A stretch of DNA of 64,000 nt. Source: Pseudomonas lini (GTDB taxonomy: Bacteria > Pseudomonadota > Gammaproteobacteria > Pseudomonadales > Pseudomonadaceae). The notes under the pieces were generated by a model. It was not told where the DNA came from. It made no database searches and saw only the letters and a list, made by a program, of their open reading frames with translations. Shown one piece after another: positions 1 through 9,800 of this stretch. Location: NCBI RefSeq assembly GCF_001042905.1, contig NZ_JYLB01000001.1, positions 434,001-498,000 of the forward strand. Direction: 5' to 3'. The translations under genes were made by a program, and so were the position numbers. How positions within the stretch are numbered: position 1 is the stretch's first letter; every line of letters begins with the position of its first letter.

Positions 1-781
1 GCTTACCAAAAGCTTTTTCAAGCTTCCTTTTGAGGAGAAGAACAAGCTTAATGTCGTGAATTCCGGGCTCACGCTACGTGGCTATATTCCGATGTACGCG
101 GAAAACGTAGACCCTGCTAATACCCGAGATTTCAAAGAGTGTTTTGATTGCGGAGCTCATTACGATGAGGTCTCTCCATTTTTTGGTCCTAATCAAATGC
201 CGTCTGTACTGCCGCAATTTGAGAAGGTTGCCGAAGATTACCATTCCTCTGTGTTGGCGCTCGCGCGAATGCTTATTGGCGGGATCGCGCTGAGTTTGGG
301 TTTACCACAAGATTACTTTGAGCATCTTCAGCGCAAGCCCATCACTATTCAGCGAATTTTGCGTTACCCGCCCCAGATCGGAAGGGTTTCTCAAGAGGAG
401 ATTGGTATTGGGGCGCACACGGACTACGGTTTCTTGACTGTCCTGTCTCAAGACGCAGTTGGCGGTTTGCAAGTCAGGAACCGTGCAGGGGAGTGGGTTA
501 CCGCCCCACCCGTTGAGGGCACTTTTATCGTCAACATTGGTGATCTGGTTCAAACCCTCACCAACGATCGCTACACCTCGACAATGCATCGCGTCATAAA
601 TACCAGCGGCCTGGAGCGTTATTCAATACCGTTCTTTATTGATTTGGATTTCGATGCGCTAGTTGAGCCCGTGCCAACCTGCGTGAGTGAGGCTCTACCC
701 GCAAAGTATGAAGCGTACACTTGTGGCAAACACAAATTTAAGCGTTTCGTAGATAGCTATGCGCATCTGAAAGGCGAATAG
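1..781 (+). CDS. 2-oxoglutarate/Fe(II)-dependent oxygenase, isopenicillin-N-synthase-like (5' end outside window)
   Basis: The frame is open from base 2, so the gene starts before the window and only the C-terminal ~259 residues are seen. The core matches the isopenicillin N synthase / 2OG-Fe(II) dioxygenase family. An HxD iron-binding pair lies in GAHTDYGFLTVL, the distal His in STMHRVIN, and the 2OG-binding RxS in ERYSIPFF. Before it comes the usual helix that ends in a stretch like LGLPQDYFEHL. Such enzymes couple decarboxylation of 2-oxoglutarate to hydroxylation, desaturation or ring closure of a small substrate in the cytoplasm; the substrate cannot be read from sequence. A short ORF with a good Shine-Dalgarno follows 10 bp downstream and looks like the cut start of an operon partner. 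Confidence 0.88.
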   Translation, partial: LTKSFFKLPFEEKNKLNVVNSGLTLRGYIPMYAENVDPANTRDFKECFDCGAHYDEVSPFFGPNQMPSVLPQFEKVAEDYHSSVLALARMLIGGIALSLGLPQDYFEHLQRKPITIQRILRYPPQIGRVSQEEIGIGAHTDYGFLTVLSQDAVGGLQVRNRAGEWVTAPPVEGTFIVNIGDLVQTLTNDRYTSTMHRVINTSGLERYSIPFFIDLDFDALVEPVPTCVSEALPAKYEAYTCGKHKFKRFVDSYAHLKGE

Positions 782-791
782 GGAGTTTTCA

Positions 792-878
792 ATGTGCATC
801 CTATACATGGCCGACCCTGCCGATGCGCAGAAATGGCGAGATTGCCTGTCCCTTTTTACCAATCCCCCGATGTCATGA
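792..878 (+). pseudogene. Truncated 5' end of a gene, possibly a 2-hydroxyacid dehydrogenase remnant
   Basis: This is a 28-codon ORF starting 10 bp after the oxygenase stop, with GGGAG six bases before the ATG. The product begins MCILYMADPADAQKWRDC and then diverges into LFTNPPMS before a TGA. The beginning has the hydrophobic first beta strand and following helix of a Rossmann-like enzyme and resembles the start of D-2-hydroxyacid dehydrogenases (glyoxylate/hydroxypyruvate reductase type). That family call is from memory of the family pattern and is weak. A functional enzyme would need about 300 residues, so this is best read as a gene start left behind by a deletion or insertion whose other side is the ABC transporter region. 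Confidence 0.35.
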
Positions 879-887
879 AGAGGAGAA

Positions 888-929
888 AACGACCCAAAGC
901 AGACACTTGCTGATCATCCCCGGGTCGTT
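888..929 (-). terminator. Candidate rho-independent terminator of the ABC exporter gene
   Basis: An 8-bp perfect inverted repeat (AACGACCC at 888-895 and GGGTCGTT at 922-929) encloses a 26-nt loop. Read on the minus strand, the 3' arm runs into TTTTC. It lies just beyond the stop codon of the minus-strand ABC gene. The loop is long for a classical terminator, so the call is moderate. Confidence 0.4.
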
Positions 930-934
930 CACGC

Positions 935-2794
935 TCATACCTGATCCATAGCCTCGGTCACCCCCCGATCCTCACCCAGGAACCCGCCACTCTGATGGTG
1001 CCACAGCCGCGCATAGATGCCGTTCCTGGCGAGCAATTCGGTGTGGGTGCCCTGTTCGATGATGCGTCCATCGTCCATGACAATAAGTCGATCCATCGCC
1101 GCAATCGTGGACAGTCGATGGGCGATGGCGATGACGGTTTTGCCCTCCATCATTTCATCGAGGCTTTCCTGAATGGCCACTTCGACTTCCGAATCCAGCG
1201 CGCTGGTAGCCTCGTCAAGTAGCAGGATCGGGGCGTTCTTGAGCATCACTCGGGCAATCGCGACGCGCTGGCGCTGGCCGCCCGAAAGCTTGATGCCGCG
1301 CTCGCCCACCAAGGTGTCGTAGCCGGTGCGCCCTTGCCGGTCGCTCAGTTGGCTGATGAACTCATCGGCCTGGGCATTGGCCGCGGCGCTGCGGATTTGC
1401 GCGTCGGTCGCGCCGGGACGGCCGTAGGCGATGTTGTCGCGAATGGAGCGGTGCAGCAGGGAAGTGTCTTGGGTGACCATGCCGATGGCGCCGCGCAGGC
1501 TGTCTTGCGTCACGTGCGCAATGTCTTGCCCGTCAATGCGAATCTGCCCGCTGTCGACGTCATAGAAGCGCAGCAGCAAGTTGATGAGCGTGGATTTGCC
1601 CGCGCCGGAGCGGCCCACCAGGCCGATTTTTTCGCCCGGACGAATGTTCAGGCTCAGGCCATCGAGCACTTGGCGTTCGCCATTGTAGTTGAAGCTCACG
1701 TTGTCGAAGGTTACCGCCCCGCCGGAGGTCACCAGCACGCCCGCGTCCGGCGCATCCTGCACCTTGGGGCCGCGGGTAAGGGTTGCCATGCCATCCTGCA
1801 CGGTGCCGATGCTCTCGAACAGCGAGGTCATTTGCCACATGATCCAGTGCGACATGCCATTGATACGCAACGCCATGGCGGTGATTGCCGCCACAGCGCC
1901 TGCGCCGACCTCACCCTGGTGCCATAGCCACAGCGCATAACCACCTGCTGCCATGATCAACGCCACCACCAATGCCTGGTTGACGATCTCGAACTGGCTG
2001 ACCAGGCGCATCTGACGGAAGCCGGTTTGCTTGAAGTCCTCCATCGCAGCACGTGCGAAGTGCGCTTCTCGATTGGAGTGGGAAAACAGCTTCACCGTAG
2101 TGATGTTGGTGTAGGCGTCCGAGATACGCCCGGTCATCATCGACCGCGCATTGGCCTGTTCCTGTCCGACTTTCCCCAAGCGGGGGACGAAGTACAGCAT
2201 GGCCAGCCCGAACAACACGATCCAGGCAACGAAAGGCAGCATCAGTTTCAGTGCGAAGCCGCCGGCCAGTGCGATGATCGCGATGAAATACACCCCGATT
2301 CCGGGTGCGATCTCGATAAGGGTGAACAGCACGTCGCGCACGGCCAGCGCAGTCTGCATCACCTTGGTGGTGACCCGGCCGGAGAACTCATCGGAAAAGA
2401 ACGAAAGGCTTTGCCGCAGCATCAGGCGGTGGAAGTCCCAACGCAATCGCAACGGCAGATTGATCGCCAATATCTGGTGCTGCACCATGGTACGCAACGC
2501 CACCAGCCCGATGCTGGCCAGCATTACGATGCCCATGCCCCACAACACGCGACTTTCCTGCGCCGCCGCATCACCACCAGCCTGCCAGGTCGAGAGCAGA
2601 TCCACGACCTGACCAAGGAAAGAAAACAGCCAGGCTTCGTAGATCGACACTCCGGCACTGAGCAGCGCAAACGCAAGAATATAGCCGCGGGCGCCCCGTG
2701 TGCACGCCCAAAGGAACCGAGCCAGGCCTTCGGGGGGCGGTGGTACCTCGTCGGGCGGGAAGGGGTCGAGTCTTTGTTCAAATACGCGAAGCAT
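935..2794 (-). CDS. ABC exporter, fused permease and ATPase (MsbA/MdlB type)
   Basis: The 619-residue half-transporter has an N-terminal six-helix transmembrane domain (about residues 30-320) and a C-terminal nucleotide-binding domain. Walker A is GRSGAGKST, the Q-loop follows as VTQDTSLL, the signature is LSGGQRQR, Walker B is ILLLDEATSALD and the switch His is in AIAHRLST. It should work as a homodimer or with a partner in the inner membrane, exporting lipid, peptide or drug; the substrate is unknown. I place the start at the ATG at 2794, which has GGAG six bases upstream. The longer frame uses a TTG at 2815 without a ribosome-binding site. It is downstream of wssI on the same strand (141 bp gap) and may be read through from the cellulose operon, but nothing ties it to cellulose. 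Confidence 0.9.
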   Translation of the reverse strand: MLRVFEQRLDPFPPDEVPPPPEGLARFLWACTRGARGYILAFALLSAGVSIYEAWLFSFLGQVVDLLSTWQAGGDAAAQESRVLWGMGIVMLASIGLVALRTMVQHQILAINLPLRLRWDFHRLMLRQSLSFFSDEFSGRVTTKVMQTALAVRDVLFTLIEIAPGIGVYFIAIIALAGGFALKLMLPFVAWIVLFGLAMLYFVPRLGKVGQEQANARSMMTGRISDAYTNITTVKLFSHSNREAHFARAAMEDFKQTGFRQMRLVSQFEIVNQALVVALIMAAGGYALWLWHQGEVGAGAVAAITAMALRINGMSHWIMWQMTSLFESIGTVQDGMATLTRGPKVQDAPDAGVLVTSGGAVTFDNVSFNYNGERQVLDGLSLNIRPGEKIGLVGRSGAGKSTLINLLLRFYDVDSGQIRIDGQDIAHVTQDSLRGAIGMVTQDTSLLHRSIRDNIAYGRPGATDAQIRSAAANAQADEFISQLSDRQGRTGYDTLVGERGIKLSGGQRQRVAIARVMLKNAPILLLDEATSALDSEVEVAIQESLDEMMEGKTVIAIAHRLSTIAAMDRLIVMDDGRIIEQGTHTELLARNGIYARLWHHQSGGFLGEDRGVTEAMDQV

Positions 2795-2935
2795 GGTGGT
2801 CTCCGAAACGATCAAGTTAAGGAGATTCTGCCATTTAAAGGTTGCTTTGAGGGTTATGTAGAGTGGAGGGACTCAGACAATGTTTAAACTCCCGGTATCT
2901 ATGGTAACTACCGCATCCTTGTCCGAGCGATTGGC

Positions 2936-4090
2936 CTACCGCAACGAGCGATAGGCAATGGGGTCGATGTAAGCCGACTGCAGGTCCCGCTCCGGGATCT
3001 CCCAGATGATTTGCTTTGGCGGCGTTTCTTTGGAGGCCGGGTTGTTGAGGTAGCTGTTTGCCGCGCCAGAGAACGCTCCGCCGTCTTTGGCGAAGTTACC
3101 CACGGGGGCACCCAGTGCCTGCTGCAGAAATCCTGCGAAGTTGGAGTTGCGTGAGAATGAAGTGCCGATGAGCACGGTGTTGGGGAGGTCGGCATCGCCG
3201 AAGAGGTCTGCCTCAGCATCAGGGCTGTCGGCTGAAGCAACGGGAAGTTCGTGGGTGCTGGTTTGGGCGACCATTTCGGGTGCGGGTTGCCATTTGAGCG
3301 GCAGCCAGTCGATGCCCGCCAGATGGACCAGATCGCCAGGTCGTACCGCGAGCGGGGCATGACTTTCGTTGAACGATCTGCGTGGCGTTGCGCTGATGCC
3401 CAGGGTCTTCAGGCGCTGGGTGATGGCCTCGGCCGCCGCCTTCGCGCCGGATTCACTCCAGTGCGTATCGGTACGCAAAAAGGCATTGGCCCCCAGCGGC
3501 GTTAGCGCACCGGTGAGGTCCAGACTCGACACGCCAGCCACATCCAGCTTCGAGGTCCAGGCCTGGATGCGCCCTTCGAGAGCGGCTGGGCGGTGCAGTG
3601 CACAACGCTGCTCAGCAGCGATGCGGCTCTTGTCTGGAACGATGACCACCAGCAAGCTGATGTCACGTTGGGAGAGCTGCTGTTTCAGATCAATCACCGC
3701 CTGGACTTTGGCATCGGCATTGCGCTGCGCTAGATGATCGACCTTGAGCTCATCGGCCAAAAACAACCAGTCAGGACAACCCGAGCGAACCCTCGGCCCG
3801 GTGTCACCGAGGAGCAGCCAACTGACACCGCGCTCCAGCTTGGCGAACGTGGTGGGAAAGGCGGCTTTCGACAGCGACTTGGCGATTTTATGGGTGATAG
3901 CTCCGTCAAGAATCTGCGTCACCGATAATCCCGGTGGTAGCGGCGCTATTTGCCCTGACCCGATCAGCCAGCCAGAGGACAGCAGCCCGACGAACAGGAG
4001 TATCAGCAGAGATGCGCCTGCCAATGGACTGGTGCGTGCGACCGGATCGTCCGGTTGAGCAAGCGTAATGGTGTGCTCTGGCGTCTTCAT
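2936..4090 (-). CDS. wssI: Cellulose acetylation protein WssI (AlgJ/AlgX-like)
   Basis: The 384-residue protein has an N-terminal signal anchor (hydrophobic LILLFVGLLSSGWLIG, about residues 25-40) and a periplasmic SGNH-hydrolase-like domain of the AlgJ/AlgX family. Visible family features are GCPDWLFLADE, the Asp-x-His pair in RTDTHWS and GTSFSRNSN near the C-terminus. Together with WssF, WssG and WssH it is expected to O-acetylate cellulose in the periplasm, as AlgI/J/F/X do for alginate. The ATG overlaps the wssH stop (TGATG), so translation is coupled. It is the last wss gene here: the second MinD-like gene (wssJ) that closes the SBW25 operon is absent. A longer frame from 4171 exists but would overlap wssH deeply. 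Confidence 0.9.
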   Translation of the reverse strand: MKTPEHTITLAQPDDPVARTSPLAGASLLILLFVGLLSSGWLIGSGQIAPLPPGLSVTQILDGAITHKIAKSLSKAAFPTTFAKLERGVSWLLLGDTGPRVRSGCPDWLFLADELKVDHLAQRNADAKVQAVIDLKQQLSQRDISLLVVIVPDKSRIAAEQRCALHRPAALEGRIQAWTSKLDVAGVSSLDLTGALTPLGANAFLRTDTHWSESGAKAAAEAITQRLKTLGISATPRRSFNESHAPLAVRPGDLVHLAGIDWLPLKWQPAPEMVAQTSTHELPVASADSPDAEADLFGDADLPNTVLIGTSFSRNSNFAGFLQQALGAPVGNFAKDGGAFSGAANSYLNNPASKETPPKQIIWEIPERDLQSAYIDPIAYRSLR

Positions 4091-5490
4091 CAGAATTGAA
4101 AGTACAGAAAGGGTACGGTTTCGCGACTGGCGGTCAGCGCGAACGACAGCATGAAACCGACAATGGGCCAAAGGGCGAGCGCTACGCCGACCCGGTGTTT
4201 TTCAGCGTAAGGGCGTAGCAGCGGTGCGACGATACTCAGCACACCCAACAACCCCGCGAGGCCATGGATCGGGCGCAGGGTCGCGGACAGTTCCTCACTG
4301 AGGGCAATGCCCTGCAGCCCGAACTGTCCGGCATACAGGTTCAGTGCACTGTGAAAGTCAGGGGCGCGGAACAGTGTCCATGCCAGGCAGACGAACAGCA
4401 GTGTCAGCCCATGGGAGAGCACGGGAGGTACAGGGGGCAGGGAGGAGCGGTTCCAGGCACGATCAACACACAACGCAATGCCATGGGCGCAGCCCCACAG
4501 TAGATAATTCCAATTGTCGCCACCGTGCCAGAGGCCGGCGATGGCCATGATCAGGAACAGGTTGCGATAGGTTTTCCAGGGGCCGTGGCGATTGCCACCC
4601 AGCGGGATATACAGATAGTCACGCAACCAACTGGACAACGACATGTGCCAGCGGCGCCAGAAATCCTGGATGCTGTTGGCCAGATAAGGATGGTTGAAGT
4701 TCTCTGGAAAGTGGAAGCCCAGCATCAGTCCCAGACCAATGGCCATGGAACTGTAGCCAGCGAAGTCAAAGAACAGCTGCAGGGAGTAGGCCAGGCAGCC
4801 CAGCCAGGCGTCAGAAAAACTGGGGGTCTGCACATTGAACGCCACGTCGACGACGGGCGACAGGGTGTCGGCCACCAGTACCTTCATACACATCCCGACC
4901 ATGAACCGGCGTGCACCCAGCGAAAAGTTCTGCGCGTTGAAGGAACGCCGATGCAACTCGCGCCGGACCCAGTCATAGCGAATGATGGGGCCGGCGACCG
5001 AATGGCCGAACATCGAAATATAGGTCGCGTAATGGATGAAGCTGCGCTCGACCGGCACGGTGCGACGATGCACATCCACCAGGTAGGAAATCGCCTGCAG
5101 CACGACAAACGACAATCCGGCCGGCATGATGACCCGTTGCCAGGACAGGGGCGCGGCTCCGGACCAGACCATCGCTTCGTTCAATGTGCCAGCGACAATG
5201 TTGGCGTACTTGTACCAGCAGAGCATTGCTGTGTTGAGCACGATCAGGGCGACAAGTATTCGCACACGGCCCTTGCTCTCCTGTCGCCAGGCATCGATCA
5301 ATAAGCCACCCACCCACGCCGTGATCGTCAGCATCACATGCACAGCGAGGAATCGTGGGCTCAACCAGCCATAGAACAGCCAGCTGCCGATCAGTAGCGT
5401 GACGTTGCGCCAGGCGGCTGGGCACACTGCATAAGTGCACAAGAACAGCGGCAGGAACAACGTCAGAAACTCGAGAGAGGCAAAAACCAT
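4090..5490 (-). CDS. wssH: Cellulose O-acetyltransferase WssH (MBOAT, AlgI-like)
   Basis: This 466-residue polytopic membrane protein belongs to the membrane-bound O-acyltransferase family. The MBOAT core is clear: FWRRWHMSLSSWLRDYLYIPLGG followed by AGLWHGGDNWNYLLWG, where the invariant His of LWHG is the catalytic residue of AlgI. About ten hydrophobic segments are visible along the chain. It should carry acetyl groups across the inner membrane for transfer to cellulose by the periplasmic partners WssI/WssF/WssG. It starts 18 bp after the wssG stop, without an obvious Shine-Dalgarno, and its stop overlaps the wssI start. Confidence 0.95.
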   Translation of the reverse strand: MVFASLEFLTLFLPLFLCTYAVCPAAWRNVTLLIGSWLFYGWLSPRFLAVHVMLTITAWVGGLLIDAWRQESKGRVRILVALIVLNTAMLCWYKYANIVAGTLNEAMVWSGAAPLSWQRVIMPAGLSFVVLQAISYLVDVHRRTVPVERSFIHYATYISMFGHSVAGPIIRYDWVRRELHRRSFNAQNFSLGARRFMVGMCMKVLVADTLSPVVDVAFNVQTPSFSDAWLGCLAYSLQLFFDFAGYSSMAIGLGLMLGFHFPENFNHPYLANSIQDFWRRWHMSLSSWLRDYLYIPLGGNRHGPWKTYRNLFLIMAIAGLWHGGDNWNYLLWGCAHGIALCVDRAWNRSSLPPVPPVLSHGLTLLFVCLAWTLFRAPDFHSALNLYAGQFGLQGIALSEELSATLRPIHGLAGLLGVLSIVAPLLRPYAEKHRVGVALALWPIVGFMLSFALTASRETVPFLYFQF

Positions 5491-5508
5491 GGTGGTGGCG
5501 AGATCCGA

Positions 5509-6177
5509 TCAGTGGGCCAGGACGTCAGTCGCGAGCAACAGGTAAGGACCATTTGCGCCAGGCAGCAGCACAACGCTGTAGCGCTCGCCGGCCTTGAGCT
5601 GGCCCAAGTCAAGTGGGGCGCCGACGTTGGTTTGGGCGCAGACCAATTGAACCGACAGGCTGACCGGGTTGATGGCGCGGCGTTGCACGCTGCCGTCGGC
5701 CACCTCCTTGAACAGGTCGGCATTCTTCCCCGCTGCGCGTAAACCGGCCTGGGGGCACGCTGGATCGGCGCTGATAAACGCCAGCGAGGCTCTCAGGCTA
5801 TTGAAGTCGTCGGGTTGCTCACGGATGACGACCTGGCGGAAACCTTGAGCGTTGTCTGGCAAAGCGATCACGCTGGCGAATTCGCCTGCTGCCACCTGGA
5901 TGTCCAGCGGCTGGCTTTTACCGTTGCGTTCCAGGATTCCCTTGATCGGCTGGTTGGCGGGCACGGGCAGGTAGTCGGACACGGCATTCGAGCCATCCAG
6001 TTTGAGGCTGGCCCGCGAGCCTTCGGCCAGCAGCTGCAAGGGGCGGTCGGCGGCGTTGATAAAGCGCAGGAAGGCCGAGTCCTGATCCGGGCCCGTCGGG
6101 TACAAGGCAATGTCGGCGGCCTGGGCGTGCAGGCTCAACAACAAGGACAGGGCAGCGGCCAGCTTTGCTCGATTCAT
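5509..6177 (-). CDS. wssG: Cellulose acetylation protein WssG (AlgF-like, periplasmic)
   Basis: The 222-residue protein has a clear Sec signal peptide (MNRAKLAAALSLLLSLHAQA, cleavage before ADIALYPTG). The mature part has the AlgF-like layout of small beta-rich repeats (DSAFLRFINAADRPLQLL, ASLKLDGSNAVSDYLPV). AlgF-type proteins assist periplasmic acetyl transfer in alginate synthesis; by position and family this one should do so for cellulose. The ATG overlaps the wssF stop by four bases (ATGA), which decides the start against a longer frame opening at 6339. Confidence 0.88.
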   Translation of the reverse strand: MNRAKLAAALSLLLSLHAQAADIALYPTGPDQDSAFLRFINAADRPLQLLAEGSRASLKLDGSNAVSDYLPVPANQPIKGILERNGKSQPLDIQVAAGEFASVIALPDNAQGFRQVVIREQPDDFNSLRASLAFISADPACPQAGLRAAGKNADLFKEVADGSVQRRAINPVSLSVQLVCAQTNVGAPLDLGQLKAGERYSVVLLPGANGPYLLLATDVLAH

Positions 6178-6842
6178 TTTCCGGCTCCTTTGCTGGCGAG
6201 GCTGGCGGCGGGCAGTTTGGCCAATGCAGTGCCGATGGCGGTGCCCCATGCTTGATATCCGGCGACGGTGAAGTGCTGCCCATCGGTGGTCATCCACTGC
6301 CCGGGTTTGGAGAACGCCAGCGAATCGATGTAGGTGCAAGGCGCAACGTTGGCGGCCAGAAATTGGGACATCAAATGGGTGCGCAGATCATTTTTTTGGT
6401 ACATGCCACCGGCTTTGCCCCAGGCCGGGCCCACCCAGGCGCAACGGGTCCCGGTGGCCGCGATGGCCTTGGCCAGGCCGGTGACGCTTTGCCACGCCCA
6501 AGCCTTCGGAAACACTGGCTTGTCATAGGACGCCATGGTGTCGCCGATGACGAGTACCACCAGGTCGGGCTTCTCGGCGGCGATCAGGTCCTGAATCGGT
6601 GTGGTGGTTGCCTCGCGCCCTTTGATCACGATCTTGTCGTTGCCTTTGCGCTCGGCGCCGCAGTCGACCTTCTTGCTGATCAGCCAATCGCCGGCGCTGG
6701 CACCGCAGGCACCGATGGAATGAACCTGGGCGCCTTGGCGAGTCAGGTTGTCGTGCAGCGGCTCCAGCAAATGGTCCGCGAGGCTCATATGGCTCTCCCC
6801 AAGAACAAGGAGGGACAGGCCGGCAAGGGCAGAAGTGGGCAT
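6174..6842 (-). CDS. wssF: Cellulose acetylation protein WssF (SGNH/GDSL-like)
   Basis: The 222-residue protein has an N-terminal hydrophobic export signal (ALAGLSLLVLG) and an SGNH-like fold. The block I serine is in LGESHMSLA, block III-like VIGDTMASY follows, and the C-terminal Asp-x-x-His is in DGQHFTVAGY. It is predicted to be a periplasmic acetyl-transfer or esterase-like partner in cellulose acetylation. GGAG precedes the ATG by about six bases. It lies 17 bp after wssE and overlaps wssG by four bases, placing it firmly in the wss operon between the cellulose synthase genes and the acetylation genes. Confidence 0.88.
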   Translation of the reverse strand: MPTSALAGLSLLVLGESHMSLADHLLEPLHDNLTRQGAQVHSIGACGASAGDWLISKKVDCGAERKGNDKIVIKGREATTTPIQDLIAAEKPDLVVLVIGDTMASYDKPVFPKAWAWQSVTGLAKAIAATGTRCAWVGPAWGKAGGMYQKNDLRTHLMSQFLAANVAPCTYIDSLAFSKPGQWMTTDGQHFTVAGYQAWGTAIGTALAKLPAASLASKGAGK

Positions 6843-6859
6843 CGAAAACTCCAGAATGA

Positions 6860-9800
6860 TCAGTTGGAATAAGGCGAGGTGTACGGGCTGACCGGCAGGC
6901 TCATGGGGCCGCTGATCTCCTCGAACTGGTAGCGCAAAGACAGGGCGCCGCTCAGTTGTTGGTAGTCGCGGGCGTTGTCCACTCCCAGGTTGGCGCCCAG
7001 CAGGAAGTTCGAAGCGACCTTGTATTCAGCCGCCGCGGCGACGCTGTAGCCGATCCCGGTTTTGTTTTGCCCTTCGTAGCGCAGGCCCGAGGCCGCTTGC
7101 AGGGCTTTGTCGTTGGGGAAATAGTCGGCGCTGTCCTGCTCGAAATGCTGCACGCCGACCGAGCCCTTGACTTGATACGTCAAGCGCCCGGTGCGTTGTG
7201 CCCAGGTCACTGGCACGCCCAGGGCGAAGAACGTCTGCGGGCTGAAATAGCCGCCGTGGCCGTAGGTGAAATAGTCCTGATTGTTGGCGTAGCTGATGCC
7301 GGTCATGCTCAGGCCGACGGTCAGCTTGCTGTCCGTTGCGTTTTGCAGGTACCAGTACACACCGCTGCCCAGTTCACTGCGGCTATTGGACTCGACATGG
7401 TTGCCCAATAGCTGGTGCCAGGAGGCGTAGCCATAGACGCCGACTTCGTTGTCGTCAAAGCTCAACTGGCCACGCCCGCCATTGGCGGTCACGCCGCCCC
7501 AGGACTGCCCGCTGCGTTTGTCCGTGGTGCCGGCAAACGAGGTGACGCTGTCAGTCACCGGACGCCGGGAAACGCTCACGCCGTAACGGACATTAGAGGA
7601 GTCGCTCACCGGGCGATCAATGCTGATGCCACCAGTGGCGGTGCTGTATTTGAAGCCGAGCGGGGTGGTGCCGAGATCAGCTTTGAACCCATCCGCGGGC
7701 CGTTGAATAGCGACGGAAAGGCCGACACCTTCGGCTTTTTGCGAGCCGACGCCGTCGCTCTGCGCACCGCTACCAAAACGCGACAGCGCGTCGCTGCTGA
7801 CGCTGCCGGCGTTCAGCGAGACCGGCGTCACGCGCAGGGCGACGCGGCTTTCATCCAATGGGATATTGATTTCCAGCGGTGTCTCAATATCAGTCAGTTT
7901 GCTCAGCCCCGACTCACTGTTGTTGCTGCGAATGCTCACGCCCTGGGTGACGTAGGCACTGCGCTCCTGAAGGATTTTATTCAGCGCCAGTTGCGCGGGG
8001 CTGATGTCCTCGCTCACCCGTGCTGCGCGCGGCAGCTGCGACTCGAATCGATTGCTCGCCTGCTGCGGACTTGGCAGGGCGTCGATGCCAAAGGGGCTGT
8101 GAGATCTCACGCTGCCCGGCATCTCCTGAACCGGTGGCGGGATCGCTGCCAGCAAGGTGTCGCGACTGACTTCGTTACGTGAACCCGACACCCCGGCAAA
8201 AGGGTTGGGCGCCACCGTCGAACCGGCCAGTTGGCCGCTCTGGCTTCTGCGTTTCTCGCTCTGTTCAATGGCCACCGCTTTGCGCAGCAGATCGGTCGCC
8301 GTGCCGGTCTTGCCCATGTTCTGGTAGAGGCGGGCGGCCTCTGTCAGCGTTTGAGGGTTGCCGGATTCAGTCTTGAGCAGCTGTTGCAGTGCCTGTTCGG
8401 CAAAGGCACTGTCATGTGCCAATACCGCGGCGTCGGCGGCACCCAATAGCAGTTGCGGGTCGTTCGGCTGACGTTGTAACAGCGGTTTGTAGAGTTCGAG
8501 GGCTTTTGCCGTGTCGCCGTTGGCCGAGTACATTCGCGCCAGCGCCGCGATGGCAGCGCTGTCACCGGGACGTTGCGCCAGTGCAGGCGCTAGCGTGTCA
8601 TAAGCGCTGGCCAGATTGCCTCGTTCACGCAGCTGGTCAGCCTGGCGGATGCGATAGAGATAGAGCAGGTCGTCAAAGCGCTTGCGAGCCGGCGCGTTCA
8701 AGGGCCTGTTCTGAAGGTCGCGCAGAATCTCGTTGACCTGTACGTCTTCTCCGGTTTTAAGCAGGACAGCGGCGTATTGCAGGATGAAGTCCGCCGAGGG
8801 CGCCGTGGTGTTTTGCAACTGGCTGCGCATGAGGGCCAGCGCACGGGTTGGCTCGCCGATGTCGACATACGCCGAGGCCAGGCTCGCCGTGCGATCTGGA
8901 CTGTTGTTGGCCATCGGCTGGATACGATCGAGCAAGGTCAGGGCTTCCTGGCGCTGTCCGCGCTTGCCCAACTCGATCGCCTGGCTGAGTTGCAGGTTGA
9001 GGCTGACATCAGCGGCCAGCGCTTCCATGTCCGGGGTGCGCTGGTCGGGGCGCAAGCGTCCCAAGGTTGTCTGGGCGGCTTTCCACTCACCCATTTGCAC
9101 CGACAGCAAGGCGCTGACGTAAAGCGCATCGGCATTGTCGGGATGGGCCTGGAGCATGGCGCTGATCAGGTCCCGAGCCTTTTGCGGTTCGCCCATCGCC
9201 AGGTTCAGGCGGGCCAGGGCGAAACGTGTCCAGATGTTGTCCGGTTCGTAGCGCAGCGCGTCTTGCAAGGCGTTGCGCGCAGCGGGCAGGTCGTTGCGTT
9301 GTTCGGCGAGTGCGGCCAGTTGCGTCGCGCGCAAGGCTTGCAGGCGCGCGGACTGGCCGATCTTTGCCTGACCGGTGGCGGGCAGGCTGTTGATCAGTTG
9401 CAGGGCTTCATCGTTCTTGCCGCTCTTGAGCAGCACATTGACCAGCCCTTCCAGTGCCTGAGGGTCGTCGCGGCGCTGGATCAAAATCTGCCGATAGTTG
9501 CGCTGAGCATCATCGAACTGGCCCGCGCTGGCCTGAATATCCGCCAGGGTGAGGCGAGCATCGACCCCGTTTGGATTCAGCCGCAGCGCCTGGTTGACCA
9601 AAACCTGTGCCTGGGCTGTCTGGCCTTTGGCCTGGGCGTCGCGGGCCTGCTGCAACGCCGACCAGTAGCGCACTTCGTTCAGCGCAACTTGCCAGCGGCT
9701 GCCGTCGTTTTGTCGCGTGGCCTGACCCAGGAGTTTTTCCGCTTCGGCCAGTCGGTGTTGCTGCTGGCGAATAACCCCAAGGCCGCCCAGCGCGTCAGCA

